NCBI GenBank assembly: GCA_900550855.1
Contig: URTQ01000011.1
Span: forward strand, 1-17,382
From: an uncultured Eubacteriales bacterium
GTDB taxonomy: Bacteria; Bacillota; Clostridia; Christensenellales; CAG-917
DNA: 17,382 nucleotides
Direction of reading: 5' to 3'
A program made the position numbers and the translations under genes. This document shows positions 1 to 7,251 of this stretch, piece by piece. Each line of letters starts with the position of its first letter. Positions within the stretch are counted from its first letter, which is position 1. The notes under the pieces are model-generated. The model saw only the letters and a program-made list of their open reading frames with translations. It had not been told where the DNA came from and did not search any database.

Positions 1-17
1 AAAAAATACCGCGGTGC

Positions 18-57
18 AAAAAAAAAAAAAAAACCCGCCTCGATTGAGGCGGTTTTT
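18..57 (-). terminator. Intrinsic terminator of the transglutaminase-like lipoprotein gene
   Basis: A 7-bp perfect stem (35-41 with 46-52, loop GATT) lies 34 bp past the lipoprotein stop codon. Read on the minus strand it is followed by a run of 16 T (the A-run at 18-33), which is the classical layout. On the plus strand it is followed by only five T, so it may also act weakly in that direction. Confidence 0.9.
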
Positions 58-90
58 CATATGCTCTTTGCAATAAATTTTACTTTGTTT

Positions 91-2379
91 TTACACTTTT
101 GCGAATATGACGTACTGATTGCCGTCGAGTTTTATCGTGTAATACGAGTTGTCCGCAATCCCAGATACGAGGTAGACGGGCACGGGGATTCCGCCGTTCG
201 CCTTGCTGTATGCGACAATCGCTTTGAGTTCCGCAATCGATTCGACGTACAAATCGAAACTTACGCTTTCCACCCTTATCACCGTCTTTTTGTAGACGTT
301 TACGTCGGTGTTCGCAGTCGGATTGTAGGTTTTTGCGACGTGGGTGTCCTTTATGTCCTCGTCGGTTTTGAGGAAGTAGGCGTAGTTGAGATATTCGTAT
401 ACGCCGCCGCTTGCGCCCTCGTTTTTAACCGCCAAATCGCCCCAAGTCGTATCGACGACGTACCATTCTTTTATTCCGTCGTCGTCTGCATCGATAAGCA
501 CCTTGTTCCAAGCGTGACCGCAAGCAAGTTGCTCGTCGGGCGTGAGGTCTTTGAGATTTTGATTTGCATATCCCACAACGCGTATTGCTTTTATACCTTC
601 CATTCCGCAAAGCAGAGCGAACGCTTTGGATTTGCCGTCGCAAACGGCGCGGTGGTCGTTGAACACGCCTTCGAGATAGAACGCGTTATACTTGCTCGTA
701 TCGTCGCCTTGAAGTTGCGCGGCGGCGTAGTCGTAATCCACGACGTTGACAATCCAGTCGTAAATGACGGCAACTTTTTCATAGTCGGACATGTCGTCGG
801 AAACGTACGTCGCGAGCACGTCGCGCGCTTCGTCGTAAAGTTTTTTGAGTGCGATTCCGCCCTCGTCGTCCGCAAAAGTCGGCTTTTGTCCGCAAGATAC
901 GGCGCGGTAGAGTTCGTTTGAATTTGACACTTTCACGCTTTCGGTTTTCTCGTCTATGGGCAGTGTGGCGCGAGTCGAAGATTGCTCGGAATATCTCAAA
1001 TATCCGACGATCTGCTCGCTCTTCGCTTTCGGCTCGTACGCGCCTTGCGGAATGCCGAACACCGTTTCGTCGGTGAACGTCAACGAGCCTATCGAACCTT
1101 TTATTCCCACTTGATAACGGAATCTGCCCGATTCGTCGCCACCCTCGTCAACCGCCGTCGAACACTTTTCGGCAAACTTGTCGAGGTTGCACCAGTCGTT
1201 CTTTTCAAGATACATCGTGTACGCCTTGTTCTTTTGGTGCAAGGATATTGCGTAACCCATAAACGCGTTGAGGTCGGCTTGCGACGAGATGTAACCGTCG
1301 TAATAGTCGCCGAGCCAGAAGAACGAGTTTTCGATGTTGTCCTTTATGTCTTTGGGCAGGTCGTCATACTCGTAGTCGAGCGCATAGACGATGATTTGTC
1401 TGCTTTCGACGTTTTGCATAGTCGCTTTAATCACGTTTTTGCCATACGAGAGGGATATATCCGCACTGCGCTTGCCGTTTCCGACTACGCTCGTACCCGA
1501 CGAATTTGCCAAAGTCCACTCGCAAGCCGCGTTTCCGTTGGCGTTCCACGGCGAAAGCGAAGTCGAAAAAGACTTAACTTTGGTTTCGTCGGCGGTCGCT
1601 TTGAAATAGTAGGCGTTTTGTCCGACTTTCAAAAGCGTGGAATCGGCGTTTATCTTCAATTCCTCGACGGGCGCGAACTTCTTGACGAACGCAAGCGTAA
1701 TTTTTGCGCTCGACGTTTGCTCGCCGTCCGACAAAACGGCTTTGACCTCGATTTCGCACTCGTCCGTCACGCTCGACACGTCGAAAGTGAACGTCGCGCT
1801 CGTTTCCGTTTGCTTTTCGCCGTCAACGTACCAAGCAACCGATATGGTCTTGTCGTCGGGGATTAAGTCGGCGTTCCAACTCGCCGTTATCGCCACGTTT
1901 TGCGCGCCGTCGATGAGGTTTTGCTGAACTATGCCGTCCGTCACGGGAAGATTTGCGCTTATCGTCGGATTTTTAAGGGTATATTTTACCGTTACGGTGA
2001 TTTTTGCCGACTCGACGGACTGATTGACAACGACGTAATATTCGAATTTTTTGTCCAAATCCGACTTTGAAAAACTGCGAGAATACGTCTTGCCGTCCGT
2101 GCCTTTGACAATCGAGTCTTTGCCGTTCACTCTCTCGTGCCATTCAACGTTCGCCGAAGTTATGCGATTGTTGTGCCAGTCCACGCCAAGCCGCATAGTG
2201 TCGCCGAGATATACGATATACTCGCCCTCGCTTTGTCCTTGTTCGAGACCGCTCACCGCAACGACGTCGGCGGTTTTTATCTCTTTTTGCGAATTGAAAA
2301 GTCCGCAAGCAACCAAACTTGTCGAAAGCAATATCGCAACGAGCGTCAATAGCGTGACTTTCAATAACTTCTTGTTCAT
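91..2379 (-). CDS. Secreted lipoprotein with transglutaminase-like (Cys/His/Asp) domain
   Basis: A 762-residue surface lipoprotein. The start at 2379 was chosen because GAGGAA sits just upstream; an in-frame start 22 codons earlier would put an Arg-rich stretch before the signal peptide. The N-terminus is a lipoprotein signal: Lys-rich, then a hydrophobic core, then the lipobox SLVAC with lipidated Cys25. Residues about 35-330 are beta-rich and look like Ig-like or bacterial adhesion-type repeats, without a clear family match. The C-terminal third has the transglutaminase-like core fold motifs: Cys580 in AVCDGKS, His622 in GHAWNKV and Asp643 in VVDTTWGD, a full papain-like triad. In other Gram-positive bacteria such domains are proteases, transglutaminases or peptide-binding modules on the cell surface; which applies here is not visible. 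It is a single-gene unit with its own promoter and terminator, divergent from mrnC. Confidence 0.9.
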   Translation of the reverse strand: MNKKLLKVTLLTLVAILLSTSLVACGLFNSQKEIKTADVVAVSGLEQGQSEGEYIVYLGDTMRLGVDWHNNRITSANVEWHERVNGKDSIVKGTDGKTYSRSFSKSDLDKKFEYYVVVNQSVESAKITVTVKYTLKNPTISANLPVTDGIVQQNLIDGAQNVAITASWNADLIPDDKTISVAWYVDGEKQTETSATFTFDVSSVTDECEIEVKAVLSDGEQTSSAKITLAFVKKFAPVEELKINADSTLLKVGQNAYYFKATADETKVKSFSTSLSPWNANGNAACEWTLANSSGTSVVGNGKRSADISLSYGKNVIKATMQNVESRQIIVYALDYEYDDLPKDIKDNIENSFFWLGDYYDGYISSQADLNAFMGYAISLHQKNKAYTMYLEKNDWCNLDKFAEKCSTAVDEGGDESGRFRYQVGIKGSIGSLTFTDETVFGIPQGAYEPKAKSEQIVGYLRYSEQSSTRATLPIDEKTESVKVSNSNELYRAVSCGQKPTFADDEGGIALKKLYDEARDVLATYVSDDMSDYEKVAVIYDWIVNVVDYDYAAAQLQGDDTSKYNAFYLEGVFNDHRAVCDGKSKAFALLCGMEGIKAIRVVGYANQNLKDLTPDEQLACGHAWNKVLIDADDDGIKEWYVVDTTWGDLAVKNEGASGGVYEYLNYAYFLKTDEDIKDTHVAKTYNPTANTDVNVYKKTVIRVESVSFDLYVESIAELKAIVAYSKANGGIPVPVYLVSGIADNSYYTIKLDGNQYVIFAKV

Positions 2380-2400
2380 AATTCCTCGAATTTGCCTTTT

Positions 2401-2450
2401 GAAGATTCGACGAAATATCGACGGAATCTTCGTTGCGCGCCGCACGCGCA
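2401..2450 (-). promoter_or_regulatory. Structured 5' leader of the lipoprotein gene (two hairpins)
   Basis: Between the predicted transcription start (about 2461) and the ribosome site lie two hairpins: TGCGCG/CGCGCA (2434-2439 with 2445-2450, loop of 5) and a perfect 8-bp inverted repeat GAAGATTC/GAATCTTC (2401-2408 with 2424-2431, loop of 15). They end 21 bases before the start codon. They match no riboswitch class I know. They could stabilise the mRNA or act as an operator; the function is unknown. Confidence 0.45.
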
Positions 2451-2467
2451 GGCTGTTTTATAGTTAT

Positions 2468-2496
2468 ATTTTATTCTCTATATTCCTTATTGTCAA
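2468..2496 (-). promoter_or_regulatory. Sigma-A promoter of the lipoprotein gene
   Basis: Minus-strand -35 TTGACA (2491-2496), 17-bp spacer, -10 TAAAAT (2468-2473). This predicts a start near 2461 and a leader of about 80 nt. It lies back to back with the mrnC promoter; the two -35 boxes are 17 bp apart. Confidence 0.75.
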
Positions 2497-2513
2497 TATC
2501 GCCGCGTTTGGCG

Positions 2514-2542
2514 TTGCGATTTACAAAATATTGTGTTACAAT
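2514..2542 (+). promoter_or_regulatory. Promoter of the mrnC-rlmB unit (predicts a leaderless mRNA)
   Basis: Plus-strand -35 TTGCGA (2514-2519), 17-bp spacer, -10 TACAAT (2537-2542). Transcription would begin about 7-8 bases after the -10, at A2550, which is the A of the mrnC ATG. There is no Shine-Dalgarno sequence between the -10 and the ATG. Confidence 0.6.
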
Positions 2543-2549
2543 TCCTTTT

Positions 2550-2975
2550 ATGGCAGACAACTCGATTTTTTCGCTCAACACACCCGTATCAAAGCAGGAA
2601 GCGCTTGCGCTTCACCCTATGGCTCTCGCATTCGTCGGCGACGCCGTGCAATCCCTTTACACTCGCACGAGAGTGACAATCGGTTCGACTCAAAAGACCG
2701 GCGCGCTTCATCACGAGGTGATAAAGGTTGTAAAAGCCGTGTCGCAAGCCGCCGAAGCCGAAAAATTGCTTCCGCTCTTTGACGAGGACGAGCAGGATAT
2801 TTTCCGCAGAGCGAGAAATTGCAAAGTTCAAACCAGCGCAAAACACGCCGAAATGAGCGAATACAGGCGCGCAAGCGGATTCGAGGCGGTGCTCGGCTAC
2901 TTGTACCTAACGGGCAACACCCAACGTCTCAACGAGTTTTTGAGCGCGTGTTTCGAGGATAATATTAAGGAATAA
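2550..2975 (+). CDS. mrnC: Mini-ribonuclease 3 (23S rRNA maturation)
   Basis: A 141-residue protein, the normal length for Mini-III, the RNase III-type catalytic domain without a dsRNA-binding domain. In Bacillus it trims the termini of 23S rRNA precursors in the cytoplasm. The family motif HPMALAFVGDAV, with the metal-binding Asp31, is near the N-terminus, and the second acidic motif GFEAVLGYLYLTG is near the C-terminus. The ATG at 2550 starts the conserved region; an upstream in-frame start at 2433 would add 39 unrelated residues that overlap the promoters. No ribosome site precedes the ATG, and the promoter placement suggests a leaderless message. rlmB follows after 15 bp, as in other Bacillota. 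The usual upstream partner cysS is missing. Confidence 0.93.
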   Translation: MADNSIFSLNTPVSKQEALALHPMALAFVGDAVQSLYTRTRVTIGSTQKTGALHHEVIKVVKAVSQAAEAEKLLPLFDEDEQDIFRRARNCKVQTSAKHAEMSEYRRASGFEAVLGYLYLTGNTQRLNEFLSACFEDNIKE

Positions 2976-2990
2976 AAGCAGGATAAAGAT

Positions 2991-3713
2991 ATGTATATTT
3001 ACGGACGAAACCCCGTCAGAGAAGCCTATATCGCAGGCAAAACGGTAGACAAAATTTACGTTCAAAAAGGCGAATTCGACCCTATGCTTTCGCGCGTTCT
3101 CAAACTTGCAAAAGAGGCGCGCACGGTCGTGAGTTACGTTGACAAAAACATGCTCGACAAACTCGCAAACGGCGGCAACCATCAAGGCGTCGTCGCGGCG
3201 GTCACCGACTTTTCATATTGCGACGTCGAAGATATTTTGAACCTTGCAAAAGACAAGGGCGAAGATCTTCTTTTGGTCATACTCGACGGCATAACCGACC
3301 CCCACAATCTCGGCGCAATCATAAGAAGCGCGGAATGTTTCGGCGCGCACGGAATCGTGATTCCCAAGCACAGAAGCGTGAGCGTAAACGACACCGTAGT
3401 CAAGGTTGCGTGCGGCGCAACAGAGCATATGCTCATTGCAAAAGTCACCAACGTCAACGACGCGATAAGATGGCTCAAAGAGCAGAACGTATGGGTTTAT
3501 GCGACGGATTTTGACGGTAAAGCCCCGAAAGACGCAAATTTGACGGGAAACATCGCGCTTGTGATAGGCAGCGAGGGCGAAGGTATTCACCGTCTCACCA
3601 AAGAACTTTGCGACGATACGCTCACCATTCCGCAATACGGAAAAGTCAACTCGCTCAACGCGTCGGTGGCGGCAGGCGTAGTGCTTTACGAAGCCGTAAG
3701 ACAAAGACACTAA
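2991..3713 (+). CDS. rlmB: 23S rRNA (guanosine-2'-O)-methyltransferase RlmB, TrmH/SpoU family
   Basis: A 240-residue SPOUT methyltransferase that transfers a methyl group from S-adenosylmethionine to the ribose of a guanosine in 23S rRNA (G2251 in E. coli numbering). It starts MYIYGRNPVREAY, typical of the N-terminal substrate-binding domain. The three SpoU motifs are present: motif 1 around D99-G108 (DPHNLG, Asn106), motif 2 around I192-G196 (IGSEGEGI) and motif 3 around N220-V226 (NSLNASVAAG), which form the trefoil-knot cofactor site. AGGAT lies about 8 bases before the ATG. It follows mrnC by 15 bp and is probably co-transcribed with it, tying rRNA processing to rRNA modification. The next gene, the sigma factor, is 76 bp away. 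The exact target base is inferred from the family. Confidence 0.93.
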   Translation: MYIYGRNPVREAYIAGKTVDKIYVQKGEFDPMLSRVLKLAKEARTVVSYVDKNMLDKLANGGNHQGVVAAVTDFSYCDVEDILNLAKDKGEDLLLVILDGITDPHNLGAIIRSAECFGAHGIVIPKHRSVSVNDTVVKVACGATEHMLIAKVTNVNDAIRWLKEQNVWVYATDFDGKAPKDANLTGNIALVIGSEGEGIHRLTKELCDDTLTIPQYGKVNSLNASVAAGVVLYEAVRQRH

Positions 3714-3789
3714 CTATCTTAAAAAACACAATTACAAGTCTATAACCTACAATCTAAAAACAAAAAATCATAAACAAATCAATCTAAAA

Positions 3790-4347
3790 ATGGATAAAGA
3801 GCAAGAATTGCAACTCATAAAAAAGGCGCAACAAGGCGATTTGGAAGCGGAAAATTCCGTCGCTTTGGCATACCTCAATCTTGCAAAATCCATTGCTCGC
3901 TCGTTCGGCGTTGCGGGCGCATACGACGTTGACGATTTGTCGAGTTACGGTATGCTCGCACTCATTCGAGCAATCCACACCTACGACGAAAACGGCAAGG
4001 CGAGTTTCAAAACTTACGCCTCGCATTGCATACGAAACGCAATCGTGGACGCCGTCAGAAAATCCGAATCGGCAAACGTGGAAGTCACCCTCGATTCAAG
4101 CGAGTTGAGAGGCGAATTGCAAGAGGCAAACCCCGAAAGCATATTCATCGAAAACGAAACGTCGGCGTTGCTTTTCGACGCCATTTCGTCCTTGCTCACC
4201 CCCACCGAACTCGACGTTTTGAAACTGCATCTGGAATGTATGAGTTACGCCGAAATTGCCAACGAGTTGGGACTCGAACGCAAAAAAGTGGACAACACCA
4301 TTTATTCCGCAAAGAAAAAAATCCGCAAACTTCTCAACAAAGACTGA
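3790..4347 (+). CDS. sigH: RNA polymerase sigma factor, sigma-70 family, SigH-like
   Basis: A 185-residue sigma factor with a region 2 core (SIARSFG, then DDLSSYGMLALIRAIHTY, then SFKTYASHCIRNAIVDAVRK, about residues 35-95) and a C-terminal region 4 helix-turn-helix (LTPTELDVLKLHLECMSYAE through LERKKVDNTIYSAKKK, about 135-182). The order rlmB then sigma factor, the phrase resembling SFKAFAELCI of Bacillus SigH, and the KKVDNTIYSAKKKIRK recognition helix support a SigH/sigma-30 assignment. Bacillus SigH, which directs early sporulation and competence genes, is about 30 residues longer, so the role here may differ. No Shine-Dalgarno sequence precedes the ATG: the 76-bp gap after rlmB is A-rich and unstructured, with only a weak TACAAT at 3748-3753. 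A gene for YacP/Rae1, which normally sits between rlmB and sigH, is absent. Confidence 0.8.
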   Translation: MDKEQELQLIKKAQQGDLEAENSVALAYLNLAKSIARSFGVAGAYDVDDLSSYGMLALIRAIHTYDENGKASFKTYASHCIRNAIVDAVRKSESANVEVTLDSSELRGELQEANPESIFIENETSALLFDAISSLLTPTELDVLKLHLECMSYAEIANELGLERKKVDNTIYSAKKKIRKLLNKD

Positions 4348-4405
4348 TTTGACAAGGCTTGCCTAAAAAGCAAAAAACCGAATTAAACCATACCGCAAAA
4401 TATAT

Positions 4406-4438
4406 AAAAAACCTTGCAAATCGCAAGGTTTTTTGTGT
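4406..4438. terminator. Bidirectional terminator between the sigma factor and beta-mannosidase genes
   Basis: A perfect stem CCTTGC/GCAAGG (4412-4417 with 4423-4428, loop AAATC), extended by six A on the left and six T on the right. Each strand therefore reads hairpin plus T-run. It serves the sigma gene (plus) and the convergent beta-mannosidase gene (minus). Confidence 0.9.
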
Positions 4439-4476
4439 TTTTAAGCGTGTTTTTTTGCAATATTTTTGCATTTTTT

Positions 4477-4508
4477 TGCGGTTTTCCGTCGTTTGAAAAC
4501 CGCATTTT
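4477..4508 (+). terminator. Second hairpin next to the beta-mannosidase stop codon
   Basis: A perfect 10-bp stem (4477-4486 with 4495-4504, loop of 8), followed by TTTT on the plus strand. On the minus strand it lies just behind the beta-mannosidase stop codon but is followed by A rather than T. It could be a back-up plus-strand terminator or a 3' stabilising hairpin for the beta-mannosidase mRNA. Confidence 0.5.
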
Positions 4509-4510
4509 CG

Positions 4511-7093
4511 TCACATAAAGAATTTATACCATATGTAATTAAGAAAATTCCAAGTCGAAAGCAGAGTTTTGAATCTGAAAAACGAATCGACAAATTTGCT
4601 CGACTTCGGCTCTATCGTCGCAACGTGTTTGAACTTGAAATTGTTTTTCAAAACTTCGAGCGTACACCCGTCGTCCATAGTTTGAGATATGCGCACGGTT
4701 TCGTTCGGCAACACGTCGAAATAGTTGTCCGAAAGCGGCGAGTTGTTTTGCGTAAACAATGCGAATTTGCTAACGAACGCGTCGCTTTTTATCGTGTATA
4801 TCGCCTTGTTTCCCTCTCTATGCACGTCGACGGTTACGTTTGCCTTTGGTAAATTCAAGTTCTTTTCCTTGCCGAAAAGCATTGTTTTTCGTATGGTTTT
4901 CGGCTGACATTCCGCAACGTTTTGCGGATTCTCGCACGTTAAAGTCGCAACGAAAACCGCGTTTTTCAGCACTTTTTTGCCGCCGAATTTGCGTGCGTCG
5001 TACTGCTTTGCGACAACCGTCGAACAGCCATCGACTTCGACGGGAATTTGCTCGAAAAACAATTCTTTGCCGTCGAAAGTTTCGACTTTTACGTCCAAAA
5101 CGCCTTTTTGTGCGGCTATATTATCGTTAAAAACGACCACGTTTACGCCGTTCTTTTCCCTCTCGATTGCAAGCGAGAACGGCGCAAAGAACTTCTTTGC
5201 TTCGTACTGAACGGCTTTGTAGTTTTTGTAATAATCGAGTCCCGACCACGAGCAAGTCGGCCAACAATCGTTGAATTGCCAGTACAGCGAGCCGTTGCAA
5301 CGCTCGGTTGCGCGCCAGTGTTCCGTCGCTTCGCCCACGCACAGCGACTGACATAGTTGCGAAAGATAGACGTAGTCCTCGAAACGCTTGGGAAGTCTGT
5401 ATCTTTCGGCAATGTAAAACTTAATTTTTTCGTTTCCGCCCCTGCACTTTTGGTGCGAGGAAAACACCTTGCTCGACAAATCGAAGTCCTCTTTCGTCGC
5501 GAATTTTTCAACGGTTTTCAAATCGGGCATAGACTCGAACCCGAATTCCGAACAGAATCGCGGATTGCGAGTTTTGTAATACGCGAGCGGTTGAAAGCCG
5601 TGCCACACCGCCCAAAGATGAACGTCGCCGACGTTGTCCGAGCCAACGTTTTTCAAGAATTTCGTGCCTACGGGCGAGCCTTCGATATACGGCGTTATAT
5701 CGTCGTATTTTTTGAGTTCGCTCGGCAATATATCGTAGAAAAAGGTCTTCGTCCATTTGACGAATTTGCGCCTCGTCGCCCAGCCTGCCGTCATTGCTTC
5801 TATCTCGTTGTTGCCGCACCAAAGCGCAAGACACGCCCTGTCGGCAAGACGATTTGCGACGTGCTTCACTTCCTCTTTCACGTTTTGCAAAAACTCGTCG
5901 TCAAAGAACGGATACGCTTGACACGCAAACATAAAGTCTTGCCAAACGAGTATGCCGTAGCGGTCGCAAAGGTCGTAAAAATACTCGGATTCGTATCCGC
6001 CGCCGCCCCATACTCTCAACATATTGAAGCCTGAATCTCTTGCGATTTTGAGGTATTCTTCTATGTCTTTCCTCGTCGTTCTCGTAGGGTAACTGTCCGT
6101 CGGAATCCAGTTTGCGCCCTTTGCGAAAACCCTTTTTCCGTTGACGTAAAAACAAAAATTAGAGCCGTATTTATCGCGACTTCTGTCAAGCGTAATCGTG
6201 CGAAGTCCGATTTGCTTTTTCAAGGACGAAAGAACGCAATCGCCGCTTAAAAGCGTCGTTTCGATTGTATAAAGCGGTTGTTCGTGACAATTCGTCATTC
6301 CGTTGGCGTACCATAAAAGCGGCTTTTCCACCAAAAATTCGACGATGTTTTTATCCTTTGCAACAGCTCTCGCTTCATACGTTTCGCCGCTCGGACAAAC
6401 GAGTTTTACGTCAAGTTCGAGCGTATCGTCAGAGTATATTTCGTTTTGAATTTCCGTGTGCAATCTCACGCCGCCGTCCTCTGCGATTTGTCCGACTCTC
6501 GTTTGCAATATTCTGCCCTTGTTTGAAAACACGAGTTTCACGTCGCCCTCTATTCCGCTCACGGGAATGACGGGACCCCAATCCCAGCCGAAATGACATT
6601 GCGGTTTTCTTAGGTGCGCTATGCCCGTAAGTCCGTTGTTGTTGACGGGGCATTTTATGCTTTTTTGCTTTTGTATAACCGCGTTTACGGGCGACGGGAA
6701 ATAGAGCGAAAGTTTGTTTTCACCCTCTTTCAAAAACTTCTTGACTTCAAACGAATACGGGATATGACAATTCGATACGCTTGCGATTTTCTCGCCGTTG
6801 AGCGTTACGTCGCAAAGCGTGTCTATCTTTTCGAAATTCAAAAAGATTCTGTCCGCAAACAAATCCTCTCTCGTGAGGTCGAACGTCTTTTCGTACACCC
6901 AGTCTTGCTTAGACACCCACTCGGTTTGCTTCTCGTTGAGCGCGACGAAAGGATCGGGAATAACGCCCGCGTTTTGCAAATCGGAATAATTGCAACTCGG
7001 AACGCTCGCGGGATATTCTTTGCGGGATACGGGGTCGAGAAGCGTCCATTGTCCGCACAGGTCGATGAAGTTTTTGCGATTCTTTTTGTACAT
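4511..7093 (-). CDS. Beta-mannosidase, glycoside hydrolase family 2
   Basis: An 860-residue enzyme, the usual length for GH2 beta-mannosidases, which release terminal non-reducing beta-D-mannose from mannan fragments or N-glycan cores with retention of configuration. The N-terminal sugar-binding jelly roll carries the hallmark CHFGWDWGP (about 165-175). The immunoglobulin-like domain follows, then the TIM barrel with WCGNNE (acid/base Glu430) and FCSEFGFES (nucleophile Glu516). WHGFQPLAYY and SLYWQFNDCWPTCSW are also typical of the family. There is no signal peptide, so it is cytoplasmic and would act on imported oligosaccharides. The start at 7093 is the only sensible one, though no clear Shine-Dalgarno precedes it. 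It has its own strong promoter and no neighbouring sugar transporter, so the substrate import route is not shown here. Confidence 0.94.
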   Translation of the reverse strand: MYKKNRKNFIDLCGQWTLLDPVSRKEYPASVPSCNYSDLQNAGVIPDPFVALNEKQTEWVSKQDWVYEKTFDLTREDLFADRIFLNFEKIDTLCDVTLNGEKIASVSNCHIPYSFEVKKFLKEGENKLSLYFPSPVNAVIQKQKSIKCPVNNNGLTGIAHLRKPQCHFGWDWGPVIPVSGIEGDVKLVFSNKGRILQTRVGQIAEDGGVRLHTEIQNEIYSDDTLELDVKLVCPSGETYEARAVAKDKNIVEFLVEKPLLWYANGMTNCHEQPLYTIETTLLSGDCVLSSLKKQIGLRTITLDRSRDKYGSNFCFYVNGKRVFAKGANWIPTDSYPTRTTRKDIEEYLKIARDSGFNMLRVWGGGGYESEYFYDLCDRYGILVWQDFMFACQAYPFFDDEFLQNVKEEVKHVANRLADRACLALWCGNNEIEAMTAGWATRRKFVKWTKTFFYDILPSELKKYDDITPYIEGSPVGTKFLKNVGSDNVGDVHLWAVWHGFQPLAYYKTRNPRFCSEFGFESMPDLKTVEKFATKEDFDLSSKVFSSHQKCRGGNEKIKFYIAERYRLPKRFEDYVYLSQLCQSLCVGEATEHWRATERCNGSLYWQFNDCWPTCSWSGLDYYKNYKAVQYEAKKFFAPFSLAIEREKNGVNVVVFNDNIAAQKGVLDVKVETFDGKELFFEQIPVEVDGCSTVVAKQYDARKFGGKKVLKNAVFVATLTCENPQNVAECQPKTIRKTMLFGKEKNLNLPKANVTVDVHREGNKAIYTIKSDAFVSKFALFTQNNSPLSDNYFDVLPNETVRISQTMDDGCTLEVLKNNFKFKHVATIEPKSSKFVDSFFRFKTLLSTWNFLNYIWYKFFM

Positions 7094-7154
7094 ATTGCGC
7101 CGTTAAGATAAGTGTTCGGTTTGCGGAATTTCGTTGCCGCAATCTCGTGAAAAG

Positions 7155-7183
7155 ATTATAACTTGTTTCGCTTCTCTTTTCAA
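7155..7183 (-). promoter_or_regulatory. Sigma-A promoter of the beta-mannosidase gene
   Basis: Minus-strand -35 TTGAAA (7178-7183), 17-bp spacer, -10 TATAAT (7155-7160), an almost consensus promoter. The predicted start near 7148 leaves a leader of about 55 nt. No operator palindrome is visible around it. Confidence 0.8.
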
Positions 7184-7193
7184 TAGGCAAACG

Positions 7194-7232
7194 GACAAAA
7201 AAGAAGTCGCGGCGTTCGTCGCGACTTCTTTT
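7194..7232 (-). terminator. Terminator of the acidic lipoprotein gene
   Basis: A perfect 11-bp stem (7201-7211 with 7220-7230, loop of 8), followed on the minus strand by seven T (rc of 7194-7200 plus stem end). It lies about 20 bp past the lipoprotein stop codon and about 15 bp upstream of the beta-mannosidase -35, so the two units are separated. Confidence 0.88.
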
Positions 7233-7251
7233 ATTGCAAGTTTTGCTTGTC

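Noticed and set aside
982..1866. Long plus-strand frame opposite the lipoprotein gene
   Set aside because: It is antisense to a gene with signal peptide, catalytic triad, ribosome site, promoter and terminator; its own product is Arg/Val-rich with no family pattern.
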